A DNA stretch of 64,000 bases from an uncultured bacterium (GCA_949292245.1 CASEYV010000002.1:1-64000), one strand, 5' to 3'. Numbered from the stretch's first letter, positions 1 to 7,068 are shown. Notes: generated by a model from the letters alone, not told the origin. A program made the numbers and translations.

Positions 1-1
1 T

Positions 2-160
2 GAATCATTTATAATCAATATTATTAAATGTTGGTTATTTGTGATTTGTATTATTAATATGAATCATTTATAATCAATATTATTAAATGTTGGTTATTTA
101 TGATTTGTATTAATCAATATGAATCATTTATAATTAATATTTATTATTAAATATATTTTT
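2..160. repeat. Tandem ~60-bp AT-rich repeat, 2.6 copies
   Basis: A unit beginning GAATCATTTATAATCAATA recurs at about 2, 61 and 121. The first two copies are nearly identical; the third diverges and runs into the SD and ATG of the first gene. A related diverged copy lies at 1417-1480. No coding potential is visible. It may be a promoter or operator array for the leftmost gene; this is inferred from position only. Confidence 0.75.
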
Positions 161-169
161 GTGATTTTT

Positions 170-418
170 ATGAAGTTTAAAATAATCAGAAATCCATATG
201 AGAATATGGATGATGAATTAATGGCTTCTAATGGTCATAAATTATATCCAATTGGATATATTAAGACCATTAGAAGAAGCAGATTCGTTCATTTATATAA
301 TGATAAAAGAATCTATAAGATAGTCGAACTAGGTCATAAATACTGTACAATCATCAGACATGATGGATGTACAGATGAAATGACACCTAGCGAGTTAGCT
401 AGGTATTTAAGGAGTTAA
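170..418 (+). CDS. Small hypothetical protein (82 aa)
   Basis: Not recognised. The ATG at 170 is chosen because the upstream in-frame GTG is part of a GTGAT-type SD. The protein is basic in the first half (repeated Arg-Arg and Lys residues, KTIRRSRF) and its middle looks like beta strands (YNDKRIYKIVELG), which might suit an SH3-like or nucleic-acid-binding fold, but no family can be named. It opens a plus-strand run of small genes and is followed 5 bases later by the next one. Confidence 0.6.
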   Translation: MKFKIIRNPYENMDDELMASNGHKLYPIGYIKTIRRSRFVHLYNDKRIYKIVELGHKYCTIIRHDGCTDEMTPSELARYLRS

Positions 419-423
419 TTAGT

Positions 424-588
424 ATGATTTTTAAACAAAAAATTAATAAAGAAATTGGTTGCCGATTAATAAGTATGGATTTCTCAAATAGAGGAATCCA
501 AGAAATTCTCCAAAATGGAGAATTAGATGGGGTTGGTGTATTCTGGGTAATATACCGAAACCATTATGAATTAGTGAAAGTGGAGTAA
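424..588 (+). CDS. Small hypothetical protein (54 aa)
   Basis: Open frame starting ATG at 424, just after the stop of the preceding gene, ending TAA at 588. The sequence MDFSNRGIQEILQNGELDGVGVFWV suggests a helix-strand mini-domain. There is no strong SD; the start is supported by the tight spacing to both neighbours. Function unknown. Confidence 0.45.
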   Translation: MIFKQKINKEIGCRLISMDFSNRGIQEILQNGELDGVGVFWVIYRNHYELVKVE

Positions 589-597
589 AGAATAAAA

Positions 598-891
598 ATG
601 ATTTATGTTAGCAACGCATTCAGCACAAAGATGCTGGATGCACCTCAAACCGTTAAGTTTGAGATGGTAGATGTAAATGAGTTCAATGAAATTAAAAAGA
701 CTGCAATATCAGCAGTCGGCCACCAAGATACAGCCAATGTTCTTGGTGTTGAAATGAATAGAATATCGTTAAAACTACAAAAAAACGATGTTCTGTACAT
801 AGCAGAGTTACAGGGAGGTAGATTACCTGAAGGAGTAACTACGCTCCCTGAAGGTTTCACATTTAAATATATCAAATGTGAAATCTTATAA
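598..891 (+). CDS. Hypothetical protein, STIV B116-like candidate (97 aa)
   Basis: Begins MIYVSNAFSTKML and contains SAVGHQDTANVLG and a C-terminal stretch with repeated LPEG turns. This N-terminal pattern (a strand reading I-Y-V-S-N-A-F-S) and the GHxDTA segment resemble the small DUF1874/B116-like proteins found in archaeal viruses, some of which act against host CRISPR signalling (ring nucleases of the AcrIII-1 type, in which a conserved His cleaves cyclic oligoadenylate). The His in GHQD would be the candidate catalytic residue. This is inference from pattern; a structure prediction or profile search would settle it. Start chosen at the only near ATG, 10 bases after the previous stop. Confidence 0.6.
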   Translation: MIYVSNAFSTKMLDAPQTVKFEMVDVNEFNEIKKTAISAVGHQDTANVLGVEMNRISLKLQKNDVLYIAELQGGRLPEGVTTLPEGFTFKYIKCEIL

Positions 892-917
892 ACTTATTAT
901 CAAAGGAGGTTAATTAC

Positions 918-1016
918 ATGAAAAAAGTGATACAAATATTGAAGAAAGCATATAAAGAAATTAGAACATATGAAGAATATGAGCGGAGGAGCACCATCCT
1001 CAATAAGAAGGTGTAA
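918..1016 (+). CDS. Short basic peptide (32 aa)
   Basis: Strong SD AAAGGAGGT eight bases before the ATG at 918; the peptide is a Lys/Glu/Tyr-rich helix (KKAYKEIRTYEEYERR). It ends 3 bases before the next gene, so translation is probably coupled. Function unknown; the good SD is the main support. Confidence 0.5.
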   Translation: MKKVIQILKKAYKEIRTYEEYERRSTILNKKV

Positions 1017-1019
1017 AAT

Positions 1020-1340
1020 ATGAATGAGAAAATTGTAAAAGAGCTATTACATCCAACTTCTCAAAAATTTAAGATAGGAGAGGTTGAATGGACGTATCTC
1101 GACCACGAAGATGTATGGATGATTACCCATAAATGGGATTCGGCATACATCACGATGGAATGTCCATATTATATAGAAATCTTTCTGCTCGCATATGAAC
1201 AGACAGATAGATTTGATGGTATTCAAGAAATTACAAGAAGAATACCGTTAAATAGAGTAATAGATGAAAAAATATTAGCAAAAACTATCAAAGAGGTGAT
1301 AGAAGAAAAAGAAATAATAGAATTAAATAATGATTGGTAG
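1020..1340 (+). CDS. Hypothetical protein, paralogue of the gene at 3150 (106 aa)
   Basis: Shares with the product of 3150-3443 the order LxHExxWxI, a Tyr/Met strand, a PYxI segment, an LAY helix, EIT and IPLN, so the two are clearly paralogues about 2 kb apart. No catalytic residues or known family are recognised. The reading frame ends inside a strong hairpin (1326-1362). Confidence 0.65.
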   Translation: MNEKIVKELLHPTSQKFKIGEVEWTYLDHEDVWMITHKWDSAYITMECPYYIEIFLLAYEQTDRFDGIQEITRRIPLNRVIDEKILAKTIKEVIEEKEIIELNNDW

Positions 1341-1406
1341 AAATATCTACTAATCAATTATTATTAAACTAAATCAATAAACGATTTGGTTTAATAATAA
1401 TTGGTT
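1326..1406 (+). promoter_or_regulatory. Two overlapping, mutually exclusive hairpins (attenuator-like)
   Basis: Hairpin 1 pairs 1326-1341 with 1346-1362 and contains the TAG stop of the preceding gene. Hairpin 2 pairs 1352-1375 with 1383-1406: 24 pairs with two G-U, and an AATAAAC loop. Both use bases 1352-1362, so only one can form at a time. Seen directly from complementarity; a regulatory role is inference. Confidence 0.6.
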
Positions 1407-1416
1407 ATATAAATAC

Positions 1417-1480
1417 GAATCAATTATAATTGATATTATTAAATATTAATTACTTATGATTTGTATTATTAAATATAAAC
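1417..1480. repeat. Diverged copy of the 1-160 repeat
   Basis: GAATCAATTATAATTGATA followed by ATTATTAAATATT and ATGATTTGTATTATTAA follows the same order as the repeat at the left edge of the window. It lies upstream of the gene at 1508, as the first array lies upstream of the gene at 170. Confidence 0.55.
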
Positions 1481-1507
1481 CAATTATTAGTAATAGGAGT
1501 TGATTAA

Positions 1508-1657
1508 ATGATTAATATATATTCAAACCAAAAAGAACTAAGTAGTAGAAATGTCAATGACCACAAAGATGTAAACCCAAAACGAGCAATGTACGTTCAT
1601 ATATGCATTGCCAACATGGGCAAAATAGAAGAGGTAGTTCAAACAATCAAATTATAA
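1508..1657 (+). CDS. Small hypothetical protein (49 aa)
   Basis: ATG at 1508 follows an AGGAGTTGATTAA-type SD. The product has a charged N-terminal half (SNQKELSSRNVNDHKD) and a short C-terminal strand-helix (YVHICIANMGKIEEVVQTI). Not recognised. It is followed by another SD and the gene at 1689. Confidence 0.5.
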   Translation: MINIYSNQKELSSRNVNDHKDVNPKRAMYVHICIANMGKIEEVVQTIKL

Positions 1658-1688
1658 CTACCTCTAATATTCTTTACAGGTGATAAAT

Positions 1689-1901
1689 ATGTTAGTCTTA
1701 AAAATACTTCAAGGACATATATACGGAAAGTTTGATGAAGATAATATAATTAAAATAATTAAAGCACTTGAGCAACTCGGAGAGCTTGAAACGTTCGAAA
1801 GATTTGATGATGATAAAATCCTTGAAATACTCGGAGCACTTGAGGAACTCGAAACACTCGAGGAACTTGAGATACTCGAAGTAACCGAGGAATTCGAATA
1901 A
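1689..1901 (+). CDS. Leu/Glu-rich repetitive acidic protein (70 aa)
   Basis: From residue 25 it is made of repeated LE-hydrophobic-LE units (ALEQLGELETFE, LGALEELETLEELEILE) and is strongly acidic. At DNA level GAACTCG and GAAACG units are reiterated, so slippage probably expanded it. ATG 1689 follows a GGTGATAAAT SD. It could be an amphipathic helix or DNA-mimic-like acidic protein; function not determined. Confidence 0.5.
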   Translation: MLVLKILQGHIYGKFDEDNIIKIIKALEQLGELETFERFDDDKILEILGALEELETLEELEILEVTEEFE

Positions 1902-1938
1902 CTCAAAGAAATAGAATCATATTAATAATGGTGATAAA

Positions 1939-2250
1939 ATGATTGATAGTAAAATGATAATAGAAAGCAGGTTTTCAGAAGGATTGTTCTGTGTAATAAT
2001 CCTTTATAGAGGATACTACATAGAAGTGTATGAAAAACATTGTACACTACTGTGTATGAATAAGTTTTACGGAATACCAGTAATTGATGACCCAATAAAA
2101 ATAAAAGAGTCATTAATAGATGCATTAGATGAAGTCATTGAAAATCAGCCAAGCCTATATGAACGATGGCTAGATGGCTGTGATGATGAAGAAAGTGAAA
2201 GTTATCCAATCACCATACATTCATCTAAAGATTATAGAGATTCTCTATAA
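1939..2250 (+). CDS. Hypothetical protein (103 aa)
   Basis: GGTGATAAA SD directly before ATG 1939. Predicted strands in the first third (FCVIILYRGYYIEVY) are followed by a helix (IKESLIDALDEVIE) and an acidic tail with CDDEESES. No family recognised. Confidence 0.6.
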   Translation: MIDSKMIIESRFSEGLFCVIILYRGYYIEVYEKHCTLLCMNKFYGIPVIDDPIKIKESLIDALDEVIENQPSLYERWLDGCDDEESESYPITIHSSKDYRDSL

Positions 2251-2306
2251 TCAAATTATGTACACCGTTTAAATGGAAAATAAAAGTTTTATAACAAGGT
2301 GATAGC

Positions 2307-2315
2307 ATGAAATAA
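2307..2315 (+). other. Minimal reading frame ATG-AAA-TAA behind a perfect SD
   Basis: AAGGTGATAGC is followed by ATG AAA TAA. Either the remnant of a broken gene or a two-codon leader upstream of the folded region at 2341-2414. Confidence 0.4.
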
Positions 2316-2340
2316 CAAATAATAATTAAAAAATTAAAAT

Positions 2341-2414
2341 GGTTGTAGATAGTCAGCCAACAAAAGCATCTTTACCACCGATGCAACTATCAATAATAAT
2401 TATCGGAGGTGGTT
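2341..2414 (+). promoter_or_regulatory. Putative SD-sequestering RNA element
   Basis: GATAGT (2348-2353) pairs with ACTATC (2386-2391), enclosing a hairpin GCATC/GATGC (2366-2370/2380-2384). The loop shows ACCACC, complementary to the GGTGG of the SD GGAGGTGG at 2405-2412 in front of the ATG at 2418. This is the layout of a pseudoknot or loop-SD interaction that could hide the ribosome site. Complementarity is seen; regulation and any ligand are inference. Confidence 0.5.
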
Positions 2415-2417
2415 CAC

Positions 2418-2639
2418 ATGGATATGATTAGATATATATCCGATTTACTACGTAATGCAGGTGAAAAAGGTGATTGCTGTTTTGTTGATTCAGCTGGTAA
2501 TTGCCATGATATGAACAATGACTATCTATATAGTTTCTATATGGATAATAGAGGACAAGGATTTACACTTGACCTCAATGCTCATATGGATAAAGTAGAA
2601 GAGTTAGACATCCGAGCTTATCATTTCCTCGGATTTTAA
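2418..2639 (+). CDS. Hypothetical protein (73 aa)
   Basis: Start at the ATG behind GGAGGTGGTTCAC; the in-frame GTG upstream is inside the SD. The product contains DCCFVDSAGNCHDMNNDYLYSF, with two Cys and His that could bind metal, and an acidic C-terminus. It is the gene governed by the folded leader at 2341-2414. Function unknown. Confidence 0.6.
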   Translation: MDMIRYISDLLRNAGEKGDCCFVDSAGNCHDMNNDYLYSFYMDNRGQGFTLDLNAHMDKVEELDIRAYHFLGF

Positions 2640-2694
2640 TCTTTTATTTTTATTATATCGTTTAATAGTATAATAAATTATTAGGAGTTGTAAC

Positions 2695-3018
2695 ATGTAT
2701 AAGAATATTAAAAAATTCATGAGAGAAGAAGATGCCCTTAGATTATTAAGGGCAAATAACTATATTATCCGAATAGAGAATGAAGATAGCTTTACCCTTC
2801 AAAATACATTTATTGGTTATGCTGATGAGTATAGTATTGATAGGTTATATTTCATAATCTACCAATTGACGTGTGAAATTATCAAAGAAACTATTATAGA
2901 ATATCTCTGGGATATTGATTCAGAAGATAGAGAATGTAGCATAGTCGAAATGACTATTGATATAATAGACAATAAAGAATATGGAGAATTTTTAGAATTC
3001 ATTTCTAAAATTCTTTAA
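2695..3018 (+). CDS. Hypothetical protein (107 aa)
   Basis: AGGAGTTGTAAC SD before ATG 2695. Mostly helical, acidic, with motif REEDALRLLRANNYIIRIE at the N-terminus that looks like a helix followed by a strand. No family recognised; no membrane segment or Cys pair. Confidence 0.6.
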   Translation: MYKNIKKFMREEDALRLLRANNYIIRIENEDSFTLQNTFIGYADEYSIDRLYFIIYQLTCEIIKETIIEYLWDIDSEDRECSIVEMTIDIIDNKEYGEFLEFISKIL

Positions 3019-3048
3019 ATCTTTTATATTCTTTTAGGAGGTGTTAAT

Positions 3049-3123
3049 ATAGTTGTAAAAGAACCAAGAAAACGGCGAACTTTTCCATTAAGTTCGTTAT
3101 ATAATAGCCACTACAAAATTTAA
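3049..3123 (+). CDS. Candidate 24-aa peptide with ATA start
   Basis: A perfect SD AGGAGGTG (3037-3044) is followed at the right distance by ATA instead of ATG and an open frame VVKEPRKRRTFPLSSL ending TAA at 3123. The peptide is basic. It may be a real gene with a non-AUG start, or a gene that lost its start codon. Confidence 0.25.
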   Translation: MVVKEPRKRRTFPLSSLYNSHYKI

Positions 3124-3149
3124 AAACAGTATAGTAAATAGGTGATAAT

Positions 3150-3443
3150 ATGAATATAGAAGAATTAGCAAATAAATTATATGCATTACGAGTTTTTCAT
3201 ATAGGCAATATTGACTTCTCGTGGTTAGAACATGAAGAGGCATGGATTATTTCAAACAACAATAACTATGTATATGGATATATGGATAATCCATATTCAA
3301 TCGTATTGTTTAAATTAGCCTATCATGAAGGTGTGATTGAAGAAATCACAGAAGAAATACCGTTAAATGAGGCTAACGAAGAAACAATAGATAATACAAT
3401 ATCTAAAATAAATGATAAAGTAGCTATGATTAGTAGCTACTAA
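3150..3443 (+). CDS. Hypothetical protein, paralogue of the gene at 1020 (97 aa)
   Basis: GGTGATAAT SD before ATG 3150. Shares LEHEEAWII, an aromatic strand, NPYSIVLFKLAYHEG, EEITEEIPLN and ETI with the product of 1020-1340. The two copies differ in their N-terminal 20 residues. Role unknown; duplication in an island of small genes is typical of host-interaction genes in large viruses. Confidence 0.65.
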   Translation: MNIEELANKLYALRVFHIGNIDFSWLEHEEAWIISNNNNYVYGYMDNPYSIVLFKLAYHEGVIEEITEEIPLNEANEETIDNTISKINDKVAMISSY

Positions 3444-3479
3444 TTACCTTTTAACGGTGTATTATCAGAGGTGTTTTAT

Positions 3480-3485
3480 ATGTAA
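3480..3485 (+). other. Start-stop element ATG-TAA behind an SD
   Basis: GAGGTGTTTTAT is immediately followed by ATG TAA. The SD and spacing are the same as for true genes nearby (GAGGTGTTAAATATG), so ribosomes should be recruited to a frame of one codon. It sits 70 bases upstream of the gene at 3556. Confidence 0.4.
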
Positions 3486-3555
3486 AAGAATTAAAAAAAA
3501 TAATATATATCGTTTATTGTAAAAAGAATTTCAAAAAAATATGAGGTGTTAAAAT

Positions 3556-3867
3556 ATGAATCAAATTAAAGAAATTGAAAAAATTGAAAGAGAACAAGTG
3601 GCATTCAGAGTTGAGTATAATGGATTCGATGCACATGGAAACCGCATTGAATTCCATAAATTAGATGTACGATTCAAGGACATCAGAAATTCAGCTGTTG
3701 GAGATGAATTCTGTCCAAAAACAGAAAACCTCCAGAACTACAATCTAAGTAGTGCTGAAGTTATCTTCAAGACAGATGAAGATGCAGTCATCAGAGTCTG
3801 TTTTGAAGGTGCATTTGATGATGAATACGGTGAATCATTTGAGATGATTCATGTAGTATTCGATTGA
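3556..3867 (+). CDS. Hypothetical protein (103 aa)
   Basis: GAGGTGTTAAAAT SD before ATG 3556. Predicted mostly beta after an N-terminal charged helix; contains VEYNGFDAHGNRIEFHK and VRFKDI, FEGAFDDEYGESFEM. Acidic overall. Not recognised. Its stop TGA touches the hairpin at 3868-3890. Confidence 0.65.
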   Translation: MNQIKEIEKIEREQVAFRVEYNGFDAHGNRIEFHKLDVRFKDIRNSAVGDEFCPKTENLQNYNLSSAEVIFKTDEDAVIRVCFEGAFDDEYGESFEMIHVVFD

Positions 3868-3890
3868 GTAAATAGTTAATAACTATTTAC
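3868..3890 (+). terminator. Intergenic hairpin, 10-bp perfect stem
   Basis: GTAAATAGTT and AACTATTTAC pair around a 3-base loop directly after the stop codon; followed by TTATTTATTTATA. First of seven similar intergenic hairpins between 3.8 and 8.1 kb. Terminator or RNA-processing site by inference. Confidence 0.6.
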
Positions 3891-3938
3891 TTATTTATTT
3901 ATATAGAAATTGAATAATTTTGTAAACGAGGTGTTAAA

Positions 3939-4301
3939 ATGGGATTAGACATGTGGTTAAAAAATAGCGATGGGTACGATGAAATCTATTGGCGTAAGGC
4001 GAATCAGATATTCCGCTTTATAGATGAGTATTTAGAAGCTGAAGGTGAATATGGTATTGAGAACTGTAAAAACCATGCAATTTCAAGAATAGCTATTGAA
4101 GATTTATTAGAAATTTGTCATAGAATTAATAAAGACCATTCATTAGCTGAAGAATTGTTACCAGGTCAAGAAGGTTTCTTCTTTGGTTCAACAGAGCCTG
4201 ATATGTATTATTTCCAACAATTGGAAGAAACAGAAAGAGAATTAAAAGACCTATTGCAAAGAAGAGATGATGATTACTTCATCTTTCATGCATGGTGGTA
4301 A
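3939..4301 (+). CDS. MGLDM-type phage hypothetical protein (120 aa)
   Basis: Begins MGLDMWLK and contains YWRKANQIFRFID, RIAIEDLLEICHRI, AEELLPGQEGFFFGST and YYFQQLEETERELKDLL, the order seen in a small family of phage proteins that start MGLDM and carry a ...LLPTQxGFFFGS...YDxxY... segment. Their function is not established to my knowledge. A diverged paralogue follows at 4370. GAGGTGTTAAA SD supports the start. Confidence 0.8.
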   Translation: MGLDMWLKNSDGYDEIYWRKANQIFRFIDEYLEAEGEYGIENCKNHAISRIAIEDLLEICHRINKDHSLAEELLPGQEGFFFGSTEPDMYYFQQLEETERELKDLLQRRDDDYFIFHAWW

Positions 4302-4310
4302 ATATGATAA

Positions 4311-4345
4311 AATGAATTAATAGTTACAATAACTATTAGTTCATT
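4311..4345 (+). terminator. Intergenic hairpin, ~16-bp stem
   Basis: AATGAATTAATAGTTA (4311-4326) pairs with TAACTATTAGTTCATT (4330-4345) with one G-U and a CAA loop, between the two MGLDM paralogues. Same family as the hairpins at 5356, 7077 and 7522. Confidence 0.6.
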
Positions 4346-4369
4346 TATTAAATACAAGGAGGAATAACT

Positions 4370-4738
4370 ATGGGTTTAGATATGTGGATAAGAAACCAAG
4401 ATGGAAATACAGATGGAGAAATTTACTTAAGAAGTGCACAACAAGTATTTGATTATATAGAGGATTATATAATCGATAAAAAACAAGAAGGCATTGAGAA
4501 TTGTGAAGAATATAAATTACCAAGAATATTATTAGAAGAATTATGGTGGGTATGTTGCAAAATTAATGAAGACAATTCATTAGCTGATAAACTACTTCCA
4601 GAAGACTATGGAATTGGTTTTGGTCCACAATATGAAAAAGAATATTATATACAAGTTGAAGAACTTGAACAAGAATTATATAGACTACTAAATGAAAGAG
4701 AAAATGATGAATATTTCTACTTCATAGCATGGTGGTAA
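4370..4738 (+). CDS. MGLDM-type phage hypothetical protein, second copy (122 aa)
   Basis: MGLDMWIRNQDG..., YLRSAQQVFDYIEDYI, PRILLEELWWVCCKIN, ADKLLPEDYGIGFGP and a shared AWW C-terminus show a tandem duplication of the preceding gene. It has kept LLP but lost the GFFFGST block (GIGFGP instead), so the copies have diverged in the most conserved part. AAGGAGGAATAACT SD. Confidence 0.78.
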   Translation: MGLDMWIRNQDGNTDGEIYLRSAQQVFDYIEDYIIDKKQEGIENCEEYKLPRILLEELWWVCCKINEDNSLADKLLPEDYGIGFGPQYEKEYYIQVEELEQELYRLLNERENDEYFYFIAWW

Positions 4739-4760
4739 ATATGATAAAGAGGTGTTAAAT

Positions 4761-4949
4761 ATGATTTTAGAAATAGAAGATTCAAATAAAAATATCTATG
4801 TATGCAACATCGTTGAATGTGATGAAGATGGGAAATTAGTATTTGAAAATCTCAAAGATTCAGAAACATCAGTATCAGTAGCTGATGTAACATTTGATGA
4901 ATACTTTGGGACAAATGATACAATGATTAGATTACACTTGGAGGAATAA
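4761..4949 (+). CDS. Small acidic hypothetical protein (62 aa)
   Basis: ATG 4761 behind GAGGTGTTAAAT. Predicted short strands (KNIYVCNIVECDEDGKLVFENL) and an acidic character. Ends 2 bases before the next gene, with that gene's SD (TTGGAGGAA) inside its last codons, so the pair is translationally coupled. Confidence 0.6.
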   Translation: MILEIEDSNKNIYVCNIVECDEDGKLVFENLKDSETSVSVADVTFDEYFGTNDTMIRLHLEE

Positions 4950-4951
4950 TT

Positions 4952-5344
4952 ATGGCCACAAGAGGAAATATCGTTTTTATAACAGAAGATGAAGAAACTA
5001 TGGAAGAAAAACTAAATAAGGAATGCATTTATGTCCATTGGGACATGTATCCAGAATATGCATTAACATGGATAAAAGATTTCTTACGACTACCTGGAGC
5101 TATCAGCCGTAAATATGATGATAGCTATTTAACAGCATGGTTAATTCATTATTATTTAACAAATGATGAATACAGGTCATTAGATGATGATGATTTTACA
5201 GGTATTGGAGTTGATTCCAGAGTTAATAGGTGGGCTGGTGTGCAATACATATACATTATTGAACCAATAGATGAAGAAGATAAAAACTTTAAGATTACAG
5301 TATTAAATTATGATTTAGCAAAATATGGTGAATATACCGTTTAA
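4952..5344 (+). CDS. MATRGN-type phage hypothetical protein (130 aa)
   Basis: Starts MATRGNIVFI, has CIYVHWDMYPEYALTWIKDFL and a YIYIIEP strand: the hallmark of a small phage and plasmid family whose members begin with A-x-R-G-x-I and carry a Y-x-H-W-D-x-Y-P motif. No biochemical role is known to me. The presence of this and the MGLDM family marks the region as a phage accessory island. Confidence 0.75.
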   Translation: MATRGNIVFITEDEETMEEKLNKECIYVHWDMYPEYALTWIKDFLRLPGAISRKYDDSYLTAWLIHYYLTNDEYRSLDDDDFTGIGVDSRVNRWAGVQYIYIIEPIDEEDKNFKITVLNYDLAKYGEYTV

Positions 5345-5355
5345 ATACTGTATGG

Positions 5356-5384
5356 TGAATTGGTAGTAAATAACTATCAATTCA
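5356..5384 (+). terminator. Intergenic hairpin
   Basis: TGAATTGGTAGT pairs with ACTATCAATTCA (G-U tolerated) around AAATA. The right arm CTATCAATTCATCTAT is repeated almost exactly at 7094 and 7539, so this is a dispersed repeat as well as a hairpin. Confidence 0.6.
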
Positions 5385-5409
5385 TCTATAAATAAATGAG
5401 GTGTTAAAT

Positions 5410-5928
5410 ATGAGTGAAGAAATAGTTATGCAAGTAGAAAAATTGTTAAACGATATATATATAGAAGATATGGACAAATTCACAGAGATATTCAGACACA
5501 TATGTGATTTACAAAACAATCCTGTAGAATTAGAAGAAGATAGCTATAAAGAAAAATTAGAAGATATGTATGATTATGTAGATGATTGTGAACTTAAAGA
5601 AGAATACAAACATTATCTATCATATAGAGGAAAAATAGCTGGAATTTCTTTCTTTGATGATGAAGATTATTCAGATGAATTAGGTTTAAAAATATCTTAC
5701 ATAGAAGATTACGAATCAGAAACTATATACTACGATTATTTTGTCAATTACATACATGAAACTATATATGTAGGAGAAGATATTGAAGACTTTTTAATAG
5801 AAGAATTAGAATATATGCCAGTCGAAGCATTAAAAAGATACTTTGACTTTGATATGTTAATAAATGAAATGGAAAGTGATGGAGAATTATATGAATTTGG
5901 AGGCAAATACCTAAGAACAATTATGTAA
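5410..5928 (+). CDS. Acidic hypothetical protein with one YFDFD module (172 aa)
   Basis: Start at ATG behind GAGGTGTTAAAT. Very rich in Asp, Glu and Tyr. Near the C-terminus it has PVEALKRYFDFDMLINEME, a segment found twice in the next gene. The high negative charge would fit a DNA-mimic or protein-binding role, but this is speculation. Not recognised. Confidence 0.65.
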   Translation: MSEEIVMQVEKLLNDIYIEDMDKFTEIFRHICDLQNNPVELEEDSYKEKLEDMYDYVDDCELKEEYKHYLSYRGKIAGISFFDDEDYSDELGLKISYIEDYESETIYYDYFVNYIHETIYVGEDIEDFLIEELEYMPVEALKRYFDFDMLINEMESDGELYEFGGKYLRTIM

Positions 5929-5939
5929 ATACATTAAAG

Positions 5940-5979
5940 TGAATTAAACGAACTTCGATAAATAGTTCGTTTATATTCA
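5940..5979 (+). terminator. Intergenic hairpin
   Basis: TGAATTAAACGAACT pairs with AGTTCGTTTATATTCA; the core ACGAACT/AGTTCGT is perfect. The same core with different flanks recurs at 8061-8100. Confidence 0.6.
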
Positions 5980-6010
5980 TTTATACAAAAATTTTAGGAG
6001 TTGATTCAAT

Positions 6011-6364
6011 ATGTATATAGAATTAAAAATAGATGAAGAAGCAAATAGAGTTGTTGATGATATAATCCAGAACCTATTAGGTAAAATGGATATAGAAACT
6101 TTACAAATGTATTTCGACTTTGATAAGTATCTTGCAGATATTATAAGATACGACTACAAAGAAGAAATAGATGATATGTATAAGGAGGTTAATGCAGATA
6201 AAGATGAAAAAATAGATAGTGTTTTAAATAAAATAATAAGAACAATGGATATAGAAGTCTTACAAATGTACTTCGACTTTGATAAATATCTTGCAGACTT
6301 TGTAAGATACAATGAATTAGAAGAAATTGAAAATGGATATATCGTTGATATAGATTTGAGATGA
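6011..6364 (+). CDS. Protein with two tandem YFDFD modules (117 aa)
   Basis: Consists of an internal duplication: MDIETLQMYFDFDKYLADI at residues ~28-46 and MDIEVLQMYFDFDKYLADF at ~78-96, separated by a charged helix. The upstream gene carries one more copy. The module is a helix-turn-helix of about 35 residues with a nearly invariant D-[I/F]-E-x-L-Q-x-Y-F-D-F-D core. Function unknown; it may be a protein-binding module. Confidence 0.65.
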   Translation: MYIELKIDEEANRVVDDIIQNLLGKMDIETLQMYFDFDKYLADIIRYDYKEEIDDMYKEVNADKDEKIDSVLNKIIRTMDIEVLQMYFDFDKYLADFVRYNELEEIENGYIVDIDLR

Positions 6365-6369
6365 TAAAT

Positions 6370-6801
6370 ATGGATAATATAGACAAATTTATAGAAAGTA
6401 TAACATATATAGGAGATGTTGATAGCTATCTCGAAATAGCTAATTACATCATTATAGATGTTGAATATGGAGATAAAAAAACAGTCAATGAACAAATCGA
6501 GGAATATCTGACAATAGATGCATTACAAGAAATGTGTAAATGGGGTATTACTCCAGGAACAAAATATCTATTGTTTGATATAAGATTTGGATTTGATAGA
6601 TGTTTGTTTAATAGTGAGGAGGCAGATATAACTATTTACGAAATATTATATGACTATATAGAAGAAGGATTAGAAAGACATTACTACGATGTTCTACCAT
6701 TTGAAGAAAGAACATCAGAAAAAATATTAGAATGTGTAAAGAAAGCAATAACAGAAATAGATTATGAAGAGTTTGAACAAATTGCAGAAGACCTGTTCTA
6801 A
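6370..6801 (+). CDS. Hypothetical protein (143 aa)
   Basis: ATG 6370 lies behind GATGATAAAT. Helical and acidic; TIDALQEMCKWGITPG near residue 55 may be a relic of the YFDFD-type helix. The C-terminal half has KILECVKKAITEIDYEEFEQIAEDL, an amphipathic helix. Not recognised; belongs to the same operon-like run. Confidence 0.6.
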   Translation: MDNIDKFIESITYIGDVDSYLEIANYIIIDVEYGDKKTVNEQIEEYLTIDALQEMCKWGITPGTKYLLFDIRFGFDRCLFNSEEADITIYEILYDYIEEGLERHYYDVLPFEERTSEKILECVKKAITEIDYEEFEQIAEDLF

Positions 6802-6819
6802 ATATAAGGAGTTGAAAAT

Positions 6820-7068
6820 ATGATTAGTGAAAAAGAAATAAATGAAATAATTAATCTTCCAAAAGAATATAACCAAATACATTTATCTTGGTTCGAAGGA
6901 GGAGAAGAATTAGGAGTTTACAAACCGATTGAGAAAAGTTGCTTTGAAAAGCCAGAATACGATTTCATAAAGGCTTTCCGAGCGAAATATTCAGATATAA
7001 AATTATTATTAGATGTTTTAAGAGAATCTGAATATAAAGAATATTTCGAGGTATGTTTATACTTTTAA
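6820..7068 (+). CDS. Hypothetical protein (82 aa)
   Basis: AAGGAGTTGAAAAT SD before ATG 6820. Contains QIHLSWFEGGEELGVYKP and a helical C-terminus. No family recognised. Followed by one of the intergenic hairpins. Confidence 0.6.
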   Translation: MISEKEINEIINLPKEYNQIHLSWFEGGEELGVYKPIEKSCFEKPEYDFIKAFRAKYSDIKLLLDVLRESEYKEYFEVCLYF

